Part shown: one piece after another, positions 35,473 to 45,529 of the stretch
How positions within the stretch are numbered: position 1 is the first letter of the stretch
How the letters are laid out: the number at the start of each line of letters is the position of its first letter
DNA from: an uncultured Litoreibacter sp.
GTDB lineage: Bacteria > Pseudomonadota > Alphaproteobacteria > Rhodobacterales > Rhodobacteraceae
NCBI RefSeq assembly: GCF_947501785.1
Contig: NZ_CANMXB010000001.1
Location: 744,001-808,000, forward strand
DNA length: 64,000 bases
Direction: 5' to 3'
Notes under the pieces: model-generated
The model's input: only the letters and a program-made list of their open reading frames with translations
Databases searched by the model: none
What the model was told of the DNA's origin: nothing
Translations under genes and position numbers: made by a program

Positions 35473-36087
35473 TCATCCAAGCGACAGGGGGCCGCTGCCC
35501 AAGGCCTCGTGGATCTGATAGTCGAGCGCAAGGCGGTCACGAAGTGCCCGCTCCAGATCGGATGACAGTGTCAGCTCGCGATTCGGCGATTTGTTGACCG
35601 TCTTCAACTCGATACTTGCTCCGAGGCGTTTCTGCATGAACGTCAGAAATGGCGCCAGGTCTTCGTATTGGAACAGGTGGTTGACCAGCAGCTCTTCGCT
35701 TTCGTCCGTCACAAAGCGCCCCTGCGAGCCCACCTGAGCATGCGGCGGCTGCTGGTCGGCGAGGTAGGCCTCGACAAAGACATCGAAACTGATCCCCTTG
35801 GTGCTGTTGATATGCCCGTCCAGCGCGGGGCGCTGCCTGTAGCGGTACCAGCTGCCCAACCAATCCAACGGATGACGCATGACCGCAACTGTCTGAATAG
35901 GCGGCATTTCCTCCCGTTCAAACATGCTGCGAAAGCGCCTCTCATAGCCGCGCGCATTGGTATGTTTCATGCCCGGAGGATCGCGCAGCACCAGTGACGC
36001 CCGACGATGCAACGCCCGTTCGACAGCGCTGGTTCCGGTCTTGGGCACCGCCAGGTAAGCCAGCCGCTCGTTGTAGAAAATCATCAT
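35473..36087 (-). CDS. Sulfotransferase family protein
   Basis: 204 residues. The 5'-phosphosulfate-binding loop is YLAVPKTGTSAVERAL near residue 12 and the 3'-phosphate motif VMRHPLDWLGSWYRYR near residue 70, the two PAPS-binding signatures of Sulfotransfer families. It would move a sulfuryl group from PAPS to an unknown acceptor (glycan, lipid or exopolysaccharide). It is single-gene, between cckA (convergent) and recA (divergent, 205 bp). Such small sulfotransferases are frequent in roseobacters. Confidence 0.83.
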   Translation of the reverse strand: MMIFYNERLAYLAVPKTGTSAVERALHRRASLVLRDPPGMKHTNARGYERRFRSMFEREEMPPIQTVAVMRHPLDWLGSWYRYRQRPALDGHINSTKGISFDVFVEAYLADQQPPHAQVGSQGRFVTDESEELLVNHLFQYEDLAPFLTFMQKRLGASIELKTVNKSPNRELTLSSDLERALRDRLALDYQIHEALGSGPLSLG

Positions 36088-36227
36088 GATGTTGCCTGTC
36101 GGTCCGGCCTGCGAGCGGCCCCTAATTGAATAATTTTGTTCAACATCAACTAAACTTTAACCGTGCATACGAAAAGTGGGCTGCAGAAATATCTTGATAT
36201 GTTCCACTTTTGGTCTCATAAGAACGA

Positions 36228-36242
36228 GAACAAGAAGCGAAC
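36228..36242. promoter_or_regulatory. SOS (LexA) box of recA
   Basis: GAAC-N7-GAAC (minus strand GTTC-N7-GTTC), the LexA-binding consensus of many alphaproteobacteria, 50 bp before the recA start. A second near match (GTTC-N7-GGTC) is at 36201-36215. Confidence 0.75.
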
Positions 36243-36292
36243 AAACGCACTGATTGCCCCCAGAATGGCGGCATGGAATAAGGGTCGAAGAC

Positions 36293-37384
36293 ATGGCAAC
36301 AGCAGAACTTTTGAGCATGAGCAAAGAAGACACAAACAAACAAAAGGCGCTTGATTCCGCGCTCGCACAGATCGAACGCCAGTTTGGCAAAGGCTCGATC
36401 ATGAAGCTGGGCGACGGCAACGCTATCCAAGAGATCGAGGCAACGTCGACTGGTTCGCTGGGGCTTGATATTGCGCTGGGTATTGGCGGCTTGCCAAAAG
36501 GGCGGATCGTCGAAATTTATGGGCCGGAGAGTTCCGGCAAAACGACGCTGACACTGCACACCGTTGCGGAAGAGCAGAAAAAGGGCGGCGTCTGTGCCTT
36601 TGTCGATGCCGAGCACGCGCTTGATCCGCAATATGCCAAGAAGCTTGGCGTTGATCTGGATGAGCTGTTGATCTCTCAACCTGACACAGGCGAGCAGGCG
36701 TTGGAGATTGTCGACACGCTGGTACGCTCCGGCGCGGTCAACATGATTGTGGTCGACTCAGTTGCGGCGTTGACGCCGAAATCCGAGCTGGAAGGCGATA
36801 TGGGCGACAGTTCCGTCGGTGTGCATGCCCGCCTGATGAGCCAGGCCATGCGAAAGCTCACCGGCTCGATTTCGCGCTCCAACTGCATGGTTATCTTCAT
36901 CAACCAAATCCGGATGAAGATTGGCGTCATGTTTGGCTCCCCGGAGACGACGACCGGCGGCAATGCGTTGAAATTCTACTCCTCCGTACGTCTTGATATT
37001 CGCCGCATTGGCGCGATCAAGGACCGCGATGAAGTGGTGGGCAATGCAACCCGCGTCAAGGTTGTGAAGAACAAGGTCGCCCCGCCATTCAAGCAGGTTG
37101 AGTTTGACATCATGTATGGCGAAGGCATCTCGAAAATGGGCGAATTGCTTGATCTTGGCGTAAAGGCCGGCGTCGTTGACAAATCCGGCGCGTGGTTCAG
37201 CTATGGCGATGAGCGGATCGGGCAGGGGCGTGAGAACGCCAAGACCTTCCTGAAGGAAAACACGCAATATGCGTTGGAGATTGAAGACAAGATACGTGCC
37301 GCGCACGGGCTGGACTTTGAGATGCCGCAAAATGAACCGGACGCGGATGTGCTGGATGACGACGGCGATGCGCTAGCTGAGTAA
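36293..37384 (+). CDS. recA: Recombinase A
   Basis: 363 residues from the ATG at 36293, which yields the normal [10 protein letters not shown]-terminus; an in-frame upstream ATG has no ribosome site and adds unrelated residues. Walker A is GPESSGKTT near residue 77, the DNA-binding loops L1 ([19 protein letters not shown]) and L2 ([18 protein letters not shown]) are intact, and Walker B has IVVDSVAAL. RecA forms filaments on ssDNA for recombination and SOS induction. An SOS box precedes it and a strong terminator follows. Confidence 0.96.
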   Translation: MATAELLSMSKEDTNKQKALDSALAQIERQFGKGSIMKLGDGNAIQEIEATSTGSLGLDIALGIGGLPKGRIVEIYGPESSGKTTLTLHTVAEEQKKGGVCAFVDAEHALDPQYAKKLGVDLDELLISQPDTGEQALEIVDTLVRSGAVNMIVVDSVAALTPKSELEGDMGDSSVGVHARLMSQAMRKLTGSISRSNCMVIFINQIRMKIGVMFGSPETTTGGNALKFYSSVRLDIRRIGAIKDRDEVVGNATRVKVVKNKVAPPFKQVEFDIMYGEGISKMGELLDLGVKAGVVDKSGAWFSYGDERIGQGRENAKTFLKENTQYALEIEDKIRAAHGLDFEMPQNEPDADVLDDDGDALAE

Positions 37385-37450
37385 TTCAGTCGGAGACGGG
37401 CACTCCTGAAAGCCCCCGATCTGATCCAGACAGGTTGAGAATATCTCGGG

Positions 37451-37475
37451 AAGGGCGGCTGCTGGAGCCGCCCTT
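37451..37475 (+). terminator. Intrinsic terminator after recA
   Basis: AAGGGCGGCT, 5-nt loop, AGCCGCCCTT: a perfect 10-bp stem ending in TTTTCGCGTTTT. It is 67 bp past the recA stop and separates recA from alaS. Confidence 0.85.
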
Positions 37476-37563
37476 TTCGCGTTTTACAGGCTCGACTGTG
37501 GACAGCGCCCCAGCGCGGGGATACACCAGCAAAAACCTCCTTTACCGCCCGAACGGACGACAC

Positions 37564-40212
37564 ATGCAAAGCCTTAACGACATCCGGTCAACTTTCCTCG
37601 ACTACTTTGAGAAGCAGGGCCATTCGGTTCAACCCTCCAGCCCTCTGGTGCCGCGCAACGACCCGACGCTGATGTTTGCCAACTCGGGAATGGTGCAGTT
37701 CAAGAACCTCTTTACCGGCGTGGAGACCCGCGACTACAAGCGCGCGACCACGGCGCAGAAATGTGTGCGGGCAGGCGGCAAGCACAATGACCTGGACAAT
37801 GTGGGCTACACCGCCCGGCATCATACGTTCTTTGAGATGCTGGGGAATTTCAGCTTTGGCGACTACTTCAAGGAAGAGGCGATCCCGTTTGCGTGGAACC
37901 TGATCACGCAGGATTTTGGCATCGACAAGGACCGGCTTTGGGTGACCGTTTACCATACCGATGACGAGGCGTTTGAGATTTGGAAGAAGCTGGGCGTGCC
38001 GGAAGAGCGGATCATTCGCATCGCGACCTCTGACAACTTTTGGCAGATGGGCCCCACAGGGCCATGTGGGCCATGCACTGAGATTTTCTATGATCATGGT
38101 GATCATATTTGGGGTGGGCCGCCCGGCAGCCCTGAGGAAGATGGCGACCGGTTCATTGAGATCTGGAACATCGTTTTCATGCAGAACGAGCAGTTCGAAG
38201 ATGGGTCCATGCGCGCGCTGGATATGCAGAGCATTGACACCGGCATGGGGTTGGAGCGGATCGCTGCCCTGATGCAAGGCAGCCATGACAATTACGACAC
38301 CGACCTGTTCAAAGCATTGATCGAAGCCTCGGCCCACGCGACCGGCGTCGATCCTTATGGCGACCAAAACGTGCATCACCGGGTGATCGCGGACCACCTG
38401 CGGTCGACCTCTTTTCTAATCTCTGATGGTGTGCTGCCGTCCAAGGATGGGCGAGGATATGTGCTGCGCCGGATCATGCGGCGCGCGATGCGCCATGCGC
38501 ATTTGCTGGGGGCCAAGGACCCGGTCATGCACCGTTTGGTGCCGGAGCTGGTCAATCAGATGGGTGCGGCCTATCCCGAATTGCGCCAGGCGCAGCCCCT
38601 CATTGAGGAAACCTTGCGGGCGGAGGAGACGCGGTTCCGCGAGACGCTGGATCGCGGGTTGAAGCTGCTGGACGACGAATTGGGCGGGTTGGCAGAGGGC
38701 GAAGATCTGCCGGGCCGTGCAGCGTTCAAGCTGTATGACACGTTCGGTTTCCCGCTGGACCTGACCCAGGACGCGTTGCGCGAAAAGGGGCGTGGCGTGG
38801 ACACGGCCGGATTCGACGAAGCGATGGAAGAGCAGAAAGCCAAGGCGCGCGCGTCTTGGGCGGGGACGGGCGAGGCAGCGGATGCCTCGGTCTGGTTCGA
38901 CATCGCCGACGCGCATGGCGCAACAGATTTCCTGGGCTACGACACCGAAGTGGCGGAAGCGCAGGTTATCGCGTTGGTCAAGGACGGTGCGCCCGCTGAC
39001 AAGGCGGAAAAAGGCGACAGCGTGCAGGTGGTGCTGAACCAGACGCCGTTTTATGCCGAAAGCGGCGGACAGGTTGGTGACCAAGGCACATTGAAAGCCG
39101 GTAACGCGACGGCGCGGATCACGGATACCCGGAAGGTGGCTGATGTGTTCATCCATTTTGCGGATGTGACCGAGGGCGCGCTGGAAGTCGGCATGGGCGT
39201 CGAGATGAGCGTCGATCATGCGCACCGGACCGCGATCCGGGCAAATCACTCGGCCACGCACTTGCTGCATGAAGCTTTGCGCGGCGCGCTTGGGGACCAT
39301 GTGGCGCAGCGTGGCTCTTTGAATGCGCCGGACAGGCTGCGGTTTGACTTCAGCCACTCCAAGGCCCTTTCTCTGGACGAACTTGCGGGGGTTGAGCGCG
39401 AGGTGAACGCCTATATCCGCCAGAACTCCCCCGTTGAGACACGTATCATGACCCCGGATGACGCCCGCGAGATCGGCGCGCAGGCGCTATTCGGCGAGAA
39501 ATATGGCGACGAAGTCAGGGTTGTCTCCATGGGGCAGGCCAACACTGGCAAGGGGGCTGACGGGCAGACCTATTCGCTAGAATTGTGCGGCGGCACCCAT
39601 GTGCGCCAGACCGGTGATATCGGGGCGTTTGTGACGCTTGGCGATAGCGCATCTTCCTCCGGCGTGCGCCGGATCGAGGCGCTGACAGGGCAGGCAGCGA
39701 TGGATTACCTGCGCGCGCAAGACCACCGGTTGGCGGCGGTTGCCTTGGGACTGAAAGCCCGGCCTGAAGAAGTTGCCGACCGCGTTAAGGCGCTGCAGGA
39801 CGAACGCAAATCGCTACAAAACGAAGTGGCGCAATTGCGCCGCGAACTTGCCATGGGCGGCGGCAGTGCTGCGCATTCCGACAAGGATGTCAGCGGCGTG
39901 GCCTTCTTTGCAACCAAGCTGGACGGCGTCAGCGGCAAGGACCTGCCCGCGTTGGTGGATGAACACAAGGCCCGGCTTGGGTCCGGCGCCGTTTTGCTGA
40001 TCGCGGATGCGGGTGGCAAGGCCGCCGTGGCGGCGGGTGTCACCGAAGATCTAACCGGGAAATTGTCGGCCGTCGATCTGGTGCGCGCGGCCGTTGCGGA
40101 ACTAGGCGGCAAGGGTGGCGGCGGTCGACCTGACATGGCGCAGGGCGGCGGCGCGGACGCGTCAAATTCAGACGCTGCGATTGCGGCGGCAGAGAAGATA
40201 ATCGGAGGATAG
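37564..40212 (+). CDS. alaS: Alanyl-tRNA synthetase
   Basis: 882 residues from the ATG at 37564, giving the expected [20 protein letters not shown] start; a longer frame upstream runs through the recA terminator. Class II catalytic core ([39 protein letters not shown]) in residues 1-260, tRNA-binding middle domain, editing domain with [12 protein letters not shown] near residue 561 and CGGTHV near residue 674, and a C-terminal dimer domain rich in glycine and alanine ([14 protein letters not shown]). It charges tRNA-Ala. The DUF1330 gene follows with 3 bp spacing. Confidence 0.96.
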   Translation: MQSLNDIRSTFLDYFEKQGHSVQPSSPLVPRNDPTLMFANSGMVQFKNLFTGVETRDYKRATTAQKCVRAGGKHNDLDNVGYTARHHTFFEMLGNFSFGDYFKEEAIPFAWNLITQDFGIDKDRLWVTVYHTDDEAFEIWKKLGVPEERIIRIATSDNFWQMGPTGPCGPCTEIFYDHGDHIWGGPPGSPEEDGDRFIEIWNIVFMQNEQFEDGSMRALDMQSIDTGMGLERIAALMQGSHDNYDTDLFKALIEASAHATGVDPYGDQNVHHRVIADHLRSTSFLISDGVLPSKDGRGYVLRRIMRRAMRHAHLLGAKDPVMHRLVPELVNQMGAAYPELRQAQPLIEETLRAEETRFRETLDRGLKLLDDELGGLAEGEDLPGRAAFKLYDTFGFPLDLTQDALREKGRGVDTAGFDEAMEEQKAKARASWAGTGEAADASVWFDIADAHGATDFLGYDTEVAEAQVIALVKDGAPADKAEKGDSVQVVLNQTPFYAESGGQVGDQGTLKAGNATARITDTRKVADVFIHFADVTEGALEVGMGVEMSVDHAHRTAIRANHSATHLLHEALRGALGDHVAQRGSLNAPDRLRFDFSHSKALSLDELAGVEREVNAYIRQNSPVETRIMTPDDAREIGAQALFGEKYGDEVRVVSMGQANTGKGADGQTYSLELCGGTHVRQTGDIGAFVTLGDSASSSGVRRIEALTGQAAMDYLRAQDHRLAAVALGLKARPEEVADRVKALQDERKSLQNEVAQLRRELAMGGGSAAHSDKDVSGVAFFATKLDGVSGKDLPALVDEHKARLGSGAVLLIADAGGKAAVAAGVTEDLTGKLSAVDLVRAAVAELGGKGGGGRPDMAQGGGADASNSDAAIAAAEKIIGG

Positions 40213-40215
40213 GCT

Positions 40216-40506
40216 ATGCCATCAGCATTGTGGATCGCGCATGTCAAAGTGACGGATGCGGACAGCTACATGAAATACGCAGCCATTGCGACGGAGGTGA
40301 TCCCGCAATTTGGCGGCAAGTTCATCGTGCGCAACGGCAGCTACGAACAACTTGAGGGCAATGACCGCGCCCGCAATGTGGTGGCGCGCTTCCCAAGCCT
40401 GCAAGCGGCGCATGATTGCTACCACTCGGATGCGTATCAGGAAGCGCTGTCCTTTGCGCGGGATGCGTCAGAGCGGGATCTGGTGATCGTCGAAGAGATG
40501 GAGTGA
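40216..40506 (+). CDS. DUF1330 protein
   Basis: 96 residues, one dimeric alpha/beta-barrel-like domain. WIAHVKVTDADSYMKYAAIA and the central RNGSYEQLEGNDRARNVVARFPSLQAAHDCYHSDAYQEA are DUF1330 landmarks. The biochemical role is unknown. It starts 3 bp after alaS and is probably expressed from the same mRNA. A dispersed 3' element follows its stop. Confidence 0.88.
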   Translation: MPSALWIAHVKVTDADSYMKYAAIATEVIPQFGGKFIVRNGSYEQLEGNDRARNVVARFPSLQAAHDCYHSDAYQEALSFARDASERDLVIVEEME

Positions 40507-40513
40507 CCATTGT

Positions 40514-40559
40514 CCCGCCGGCCGACGCCTCCGGCGGGCATATTTGGGCCAAGATGAAG
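40514..40559 (+). repeat. Dispersed 3'-end element, copy after DUF1330
   Basis: A perfect 8-bp stem CCCGCCGG (40514-40521) with CCGGCGGG (40531-40538), directly joined to CATATTTGGGCCAAGATGAA. Together they lie 7 bp past the DUF1330 stop on the same strand. The right arm plus tail matches the core found at 26895. Confidence 0.6.
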
Positions 40560-40561
40560 CT

Positions 40562-42970
40562 CTAGCCGCGCATCCTTGACCCGTCCGCATCGAAGAGCGG
40601 TTTGGTGATTAGCGTGGCATTGCACAGCTCGCCCAGAATTTCGATCTGAACTTTGAGGCCGGGTTTGGCCTGTTCCGTCGGGACAAACCCAAGGGCGACC
40701 GACTTTTTGGCGTAATGCGAATAGCCGCCTGACGTGCAGAACCCTACGACTTTGCCGCCAATGAAAATCGGTTCATATGCTGAGACATCCCCGTCTCTGG
40801 CATCAACCTCAAACGCGCAGAGCGTGCGGGCGGGGGGCGAGGCACGCTCTGCCTCTGCGACGTTGCGGCCGATGAAGTCTGCGTTCTTCTTGAACGAGAT
40901 GAAGCGATCCATTCCTGTCTCGGCCGCAGTGTAGTCGGGCGAAAATTCCGACAGCCATGAGCCGAAGAATTTGTCGAGCCGTAGGCTCATCATGGCGCGC
41001 ATGCCGAAAGGGGTTAGGCCATGCGGTGTGCCCGCATCATGCAGCACCGACCAGAGCGCGCGTTGGTGCATGGGGTCGCAATATATCTCGAACCCCAAAT
41101 CGCCTGTATAACTGACCCGTTGCACGGTGCAGGCCACTTGGCCCACGGTGATGACGCGGACATCCATGAAGCGAATGTCTGACAGGTCGGCGCGGGTGCA
41201 GGCCTGCAGGATGTCGCGCGACCTGGGGCCTGCGATTTGGAAGCCGGTCAACCTATCCGAGATGTTTTCGACCGATACGCCGCGTTCCTCATGTTGGTCA
41301 AACCAGCGCATGTGGAAGTCCTGACTGCCATAGCTGGCGGTCAGCTGGAATTCCTCCGGGCCGAGGCAGGAGATGGTGAAATCCCCGATCAGCCGTCCCT
41401 TGGGCGAGAGCATTGGGGTCAGCGACAGCCGGCCTTCGCCCGGAACCCGCCCGGCCATGATCACATTCAGCCAATCGCGCGCCTGCGGGCCAGTGACGCG
41501 GTATTTGCCGAAGTTTTGGACCTCGTTGATCCCGGCGGCGTGGCGCACGGCATGCACCTCTCGCGCAGTTGCGGCGAAGGCGTTTGAACGGCGGAAGCTT
41601 GGCGTCTCGAATTTTGGCTCGTCACCTTGGGCGAAGTAGTTGGCGACCTCCAACCCGTATTGCTGGCCCCAAACCGCGCCCAGATCAGAGAAGATGTCAT
41701 ACATCGGCGTCGTCGCATGTGGGCGTGCGGCAGGCAATTCCTCGTTCGGATAGGAGACTGAAAAGCGGCGTTGGTAATTCTCAACCACTTTGGGCCGCGT
41801 GTAGCCGGGGCTGATCCACTGACCGAAACGGGCGACGTCCATGGCGAATGTGTCGCGTTCGGTCTCGCCCTCAATCATCCATTGCGCCAGCATCAAGCCC
41901 ACGCCGCCGCCTTGGCTGAAGCCTGCCATCACGCCGCAGGCCGACCAGTAGTTGCGCAGGCCGGGCACCGGGCCAACCAGCGGATTGCCGTCGGGCGCGA
42001 AGGTGAACGGCCCGTGGATAACCGATTTGATGCCCGCGCGTTCGAGGGCCGGGAAGCGTTTATAGGCGAATTCAACCGAAGCCTCGATCTTGTCGAGATT
42101 GTCCGGCAGCAACTCATGCCCGAAATCCCACGGGGTGCCATCTACGGCCCAAGGCTCGCAGGGTTGTTCGTAGAATCCGATACACAGCCCGCGCCCTTCC
42201 TGGCGCAGATAGCTTTCGCCCGCCGGATCCATCACATGCGGATGCTCCGCATCGCGTTCGTAAATTTCCGGCACGTCCTCGGTCACCAGATACTGGTGCT
42301 CCATCGGATGCAGCGGCAGGTAGACGCCCGCCATGGCGCCGACTTCGCGCGCCCACAGCCCGCCCGCATTGACGATATGGTCGGCATGGATCGTGCCCTT
42401 GTCCGTCACCACATCCCATGTGCCATCCGCGCGTTGATTGGTCTCGCGCACCATGCAATGGGTTTCGATCGTGGCCCCGCCCATGCGGGCGGCCTTGGCA
42501 TAGGCGTGGGTCGTGCCGGAGGGGTCAAGGTGACCATCCAGCGGATCATAGAGCCCGCCGATGATGCCGTCCGTATTGGTCACCGGCGCGATCTTGGCGA
42601 TCTCTTCGGGGGAGACGATTTCCGTCTCTAGTCCCATGTAGCGGTGCTTGGCGCGCTCCGCGACCAGCATGTCGAACCGGTCCTTGTTGTCAGCTAGCGT
42701 TACGCCGCCGACGTGGTGCAGGCCGCAGGACATGCCGGTGATCTCCTCCAGCTCCTTGTAAAGCCGGATGGTGTAGCCCTGCAGCGCGGCCATGTTGGTG
42801 TCACCATTCAATGTGTGGAATCCGCCAGCGGCGTGCCATGTTGACCCTGAGGTCAGCTCTGAACGTTCGATCAGCATTACGTCGGACCAGCCGAGTTTGG
42901 TGAGGTGATACAGCACCGAACATCCGACGACGCCGCCGCCGATCACGGCTACTCTGGTGGTGGTTTGCAT
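40562..42970 (-). CDS. FAD-dependent oxidoreductase with C-terminal GcvT domain (dimethylglycine/sarcosine dehydrogenase-like)
   Basis: 802 residues from the ATG at 42970, selected because it starts MQTTTRVAVIGGGVVGCSVL, the FAD dinucleotide loop; a longer frame reads into unrelated upstream sequence. Residues about 1-420 are the DAO-type FAD domain; SGSTWHAAG near residue 50 contains the His usually bound covalently to FAD in the dimethylglycine/sarcosine group. Residues about 425-800 form the GcvT/aminomethyltransferase-like folate-binding part. It would oxidise an N-methyl group and pass formaldehyde-level carbon to tetrahydrofolate. It is divergent from a paralogue of nearly the same length at 43118. 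Confidence 0.88.
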   Translation of the reverse strand: MQTTTRVAVIGGGVVGCSVLYHLTKLGWSDVMLIERSELTSGSTWHAAGGFHTLNGDTNMAALQGYTIRLYKELEEITGMSCGLHHVGGVTLADNKDRFDMLVAERAKHRYMGLETEIVSPEEIAKIAPVTNTDGIIGGLYDPLDGHLDPSGTTHAYAKAARMGGATIETHCMVRETNQRADGTWDVVTDKGTIHADHIVNAGGLWAREVGAMAGVYLPLHPMEHQYLVTEDVPEIYERDAEHPHVMDPAGESYLRQEGRGLCIGFYEQPCEPWAVDGTPWDFGHELLPDNLDKIEASVEFAYKRFPALERAGIKSVIHGPFTFAPDGNPLVGPVPGLRNYWSACGVMAGFSQGGGVGLMLAQWMIEGETERDTFAMDVARFGQWISPGYTRPKVVENYQRRFSVSYPNEELPAARPHATTPMYDIFSDLGAVWGQQYGLEVANYFAQGDEPKFETPSFRRSNAFAATAREVHAVRHAAGINEVQNFGKYRVTGPQARDWLNVIMAGRVPGEGRLSLTPMLSPKGRLIGDFTISCLGPEEFQLTASYGSQDFHMRWFDQHEERGVSVENISDRLTGFQIAGPRSRDILQACTRADLSDIRFMDVRVITVGQVACTVQRVSYTGDLGFEIYCDPMHQRALWSVLHDAGTPHGLTPFGMRAMMSLRLDKFFGSWLSEFSPDYTAAETGMDRFISFKKNADFIGRNVAEAERASPPARTLCAFEVDARDGDVSAYEPIFIGGKVVGFCTSGGYSHYAKKSVALGFVPTEQAKPGLKVQIEILGELCNATLITKPLFDADGSRMRG

Positions 42971-43029
42971 GGTGGGTCCTTGTGTTGCTTTGGGCCATGC
43001 TCGCGCAGCGTAGATCGGGTGACTTGTAT

Positions 43030-43054
43030 CACTGCGACAGGAAATGTCGCGGTG
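43030..43054. promoter_or_regulatory. Palindrome in the divergent promoter of the two FAD/GcvT genes
   Basis: CACTGCGACA, GGAAA, TGTCGCGGTG: 9 of 10 base pairs matched. It lies midway in the 147-bp region between the two start codons, so it could be a shared operator or hairpin. No cognate regulator gene is adjacent. Confidence 0.45.
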
Positions 43055-43117
43055 CGGCAAAAGAATCGCGCGGCTGGCGGGCAGGGTAAGTGGGTCAGCT
43101 CACGCAAGGATGCCGCC

Positions 43118-45529
43118 ATGAAAACCCACGCACAAGCAGTCGTTATCGGGGGCGGTGTAATAGGCTGCTCGATCCTCTATCATTTGACCAAGCTGGGTTG
43201 GACGGATGTGGTTTTGCTGGAACGCGACGAGCTGACATCAGGGTCCACATGGCACGCGGCGGCCAATATTCACGGGCTGCATGACAACAACAACATCACC
43301 CGCATCCAGAATTACACGATGGATCTGTACAATGCGCTGGAAGCGGAGACCGGGCAAAGCTGCGGCGTGTTCCAGCCCGGGTCCCTGTATCTGGCGCAGA
43401 CCGAAGCGCGCGAGCATCAGCTGCGCCTTCAGGCGGCGAAGGCCAAGTATTACGGGCTGAACTTCTACGAGGTGGACCGCGCCGAGGCCGAACGGCTGCA
43501 CCCGCTGGTCGATTACGACGGCATCCGCTGCATCATGTACGAGCCTTCGGGCGGCAATGTGGACCCGTCGGGGGTGACCAATGCCTACGCGTCTGGTGCC
43601 CGGCAGAACGGGGCCGAAATTTACCGCTTCACGCCCGTGACCGCGACGGACCAACAATCCGATGGCACGTGGGTGGTGAAGACGCCGAAGGGCGACATCG
43701 TGACCCCCGTGGTGGTGAACGCGGCTGGATTGTGGGGGCGCGAAGTGGCCGCAATGGCGGCCGTCGACCTGCCGTTGCAGCCGACCGAGCACCAGTATTT
43801 TGTGACAGAAACAATCAGCGAGATTGCGGACATGGACCGGCGGTTGCCATCCGTGGCGGATCGCGACGGGGAGTATTACCTGCGCCAGGAAGGGCTGGGA
43901 CTGCTGGTCGGCGCCTACGAAAAAGACCTGCGGTTTTGGGCCGAGGACGGCACCCCGCAAGGCTTCGGACATGAGCTGTTTGCTGATGATCTTGAGCGGA
44001 TCGAGCCCAACATGATGCGCGCCATTGACCGCGTGCCAGTTGTGGGCAGCGCCGGGATCAAGCGCGTGATCAACGGCCCGATGATCTGGTCCCCCGATAG
44101 CAACGCGTTGTTTGGGCCAGTGCCGGAGTTGAAAGGATATTTCTGCTGCAATGGGATCATCCCCGGCTTCTCACAATCCGGCGGGCTTGGATCGTTGACT
44201 GCGGAATGGATCGTCACCGGCGAGCCGCATCTCGACATGTTCCCATGGGACATGGCGCGGTTCGGGGCGTGGGCGGACAAGAAATTTACCAAGGCCCGCG
44301 TGGGCGACCAATATGCCAACCGGTTCTCGATCCATTTTCCAAATGAGGAACGCAGTGCGGGCCGCCCGGCGCGGGTCAGACCGATCTACGAAGCGCAAAA
44401 GGCCATGGGCGCGGTATTCGGGTTGAACTACGGGTGGGAGCACCCGCTGTGGTTCTCCGACACGCCCGGAACTGTCGATACAAACGGGTTCACGCGCCAG
44501 AACTGGTTTGAGCCAGTGGGGGCCGAATGCCACATGCTGCGCGACAAGGCCGGGATTATCGATATCTCCAACTTTGCGAAATACTCCGTCACAGGGGCAG
44601 GGGCCGCAGAGTGGCTGAACGCCGTTTTTGCCAACAACATGCCAAAAGCGGTTGGCCGGTCCTGCCTGACGCCATTGATCGGCGTGCGCGGCGGGATTGC
44701 GGGCGATTTCACGGTGACCAAGCTGGATGACGAGGAGTTCCTCATCATCGGCTCCGGCTTGGCGGAACGCTATCATCTGCGCTTCTTCAACGCCGTCGCG
44801 CGGCCCGATACCGTGACATTCGAAAGCAAGACCGAAGCCATATGCGGCTTCAACGTCGCCGGTCCCGAAAGCCGGGCGCTTCTGGAACGGCTGACCAATG
44901 CCGATCTAAGCACCGAGGCGTTCCCTTTCATGCGGTCGCAGAAGATCACCTTGGCCGGCGTCGATCTGGTGGCGCTGCGGGTGTCCTTTACCGGCGATCT
45001 GGGGTGGGAATTGCATTGCAATACCGAAGACCAGCAGCGGCTTTATGAGGCGCTGATAGAGGCCGGCAAGGCGTTTGGCGCGGGCCCGGTCGGATCGCGC
45101 GCATTGATGTCGCTTAGGGTTGAAAAAGGCTACGGGTCGTGGAGCCGGGAGTATTCGCCTGAGTACTGGCCGCAGGAAGTCGGGTTGGACCAGCTGATAA
45201 AGCTGGAGAAGGACTTTCTGAACAAGGCGGCCTATGTCGCGCTTAAAGACAACGCCCCGCGTGAGACACTGCATGTCATCGACGTGTTGGAGGTTGATCA
45301 AGCCGACGCCTCTGGCGGCGAGCCGATCTTCCTGCCTGACGGCACCCCTGTGGGCCGGGTCAGTTCCGGCACCTATGGCTACACCGTCGGCAAATCACTG
45401 GCGCTGGGTTTCCTGAAAGGCGTGGACGCGGGCGCGGAGGTCGATGTCATGATCCTGGGCAAGCCGCATCGCGGCGTTGTATTGGCAGAACCGCCATTCG
45501 ATCCGAAGGGCGAAAGGCTGCGCGCCTAG
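43118..45529 (+). CDS. FAD-dependent oxidoreductase with C-terminal GcvT domain, paralogue of the divergent gene
   Basis: 803 residues from the ATG at 43118 (KTHAQAVVIGGGVIGCSILY), about one residue longer than its paralogue. The FAD loop, SGSTWHAAAN (His probably flavinylated, with AAN where the sister has AGG), and the C-terminal GcvT domain are all intact (YSVTGAGAAEWLNAVFANNM, RVSFTGDLGWELHC). Similarity to the sister gene is clear but moderate, so substrates may differ (for example dimethylglycine and sarcosine). Convergent stop shared with DUF1304 at CTAG 45526-45529. Confidence 0.88.
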   Translation: MKTHAQAVVIGGGVIGCSILYHLTKLGWTDVVLLERDELTSGSTWHAAANIHGLHDNNNITRIQNYTMDLYNALEAETGQSCGVFQPGSLYLAQTEAREHQLRLQAAKAKYYGLNFYEVDRAEAERLHPLVDYDGIRCIMYEPSGGNVDPSGVTNAYASGARQNGAEIYRFTPVTATDQQSDGTWVVKTPKGDIVTPVVVNAAGLWGREVAAMAAVDLPLQPTEHQYFVTETISEIADMDRRLPSVADRDGEYYLRQEGLGLLVGAYEKDLRFWAEDGTPQGFGHELFADDLERIEPNMMRAIDRVPVVGSAGIKRVINGPMIWSPDSNALFGPVPELKGYFCCNGIIPGFSQSGGLGSLTAEWIVTGEPHLDMFPWDMARFGAWADKKFTKARVGDQYANRFSIHFPNEERSAGRPARVRPIYEAQKAMGAVFGLNYGWEHPLWFSDTPGTVDTNGFTRQNWFEPVGAECHMLRDKAGIIDISNFAKYSVTGAGAAEWLNAVFANNMPKAVGRSCLTPLIGVRGGIAGDFTVTKLDDEEFLIIGSGLAERYHLRFFNAVARPDTVTFESKTEAICGFNVAGPESRALLERLTNADLSTEAFPFMRSQKITLAGVDLVALRVSFTGDLGWELHCNTEDQQRLYEALIEAGKAFGAGPVGSRALMSLRVEKGYGSWSREYSPEYWPQEVGLDQLIKLEKDFLNKAAYVALKDNAPRETLHVIDVLEVDQADASGGEPIFLPDGTPVGRVSSGTYGYTVGKSLALGFLKGVDAGAEVDVMILGKPHRGVVLAEPPFDPKGERLRA

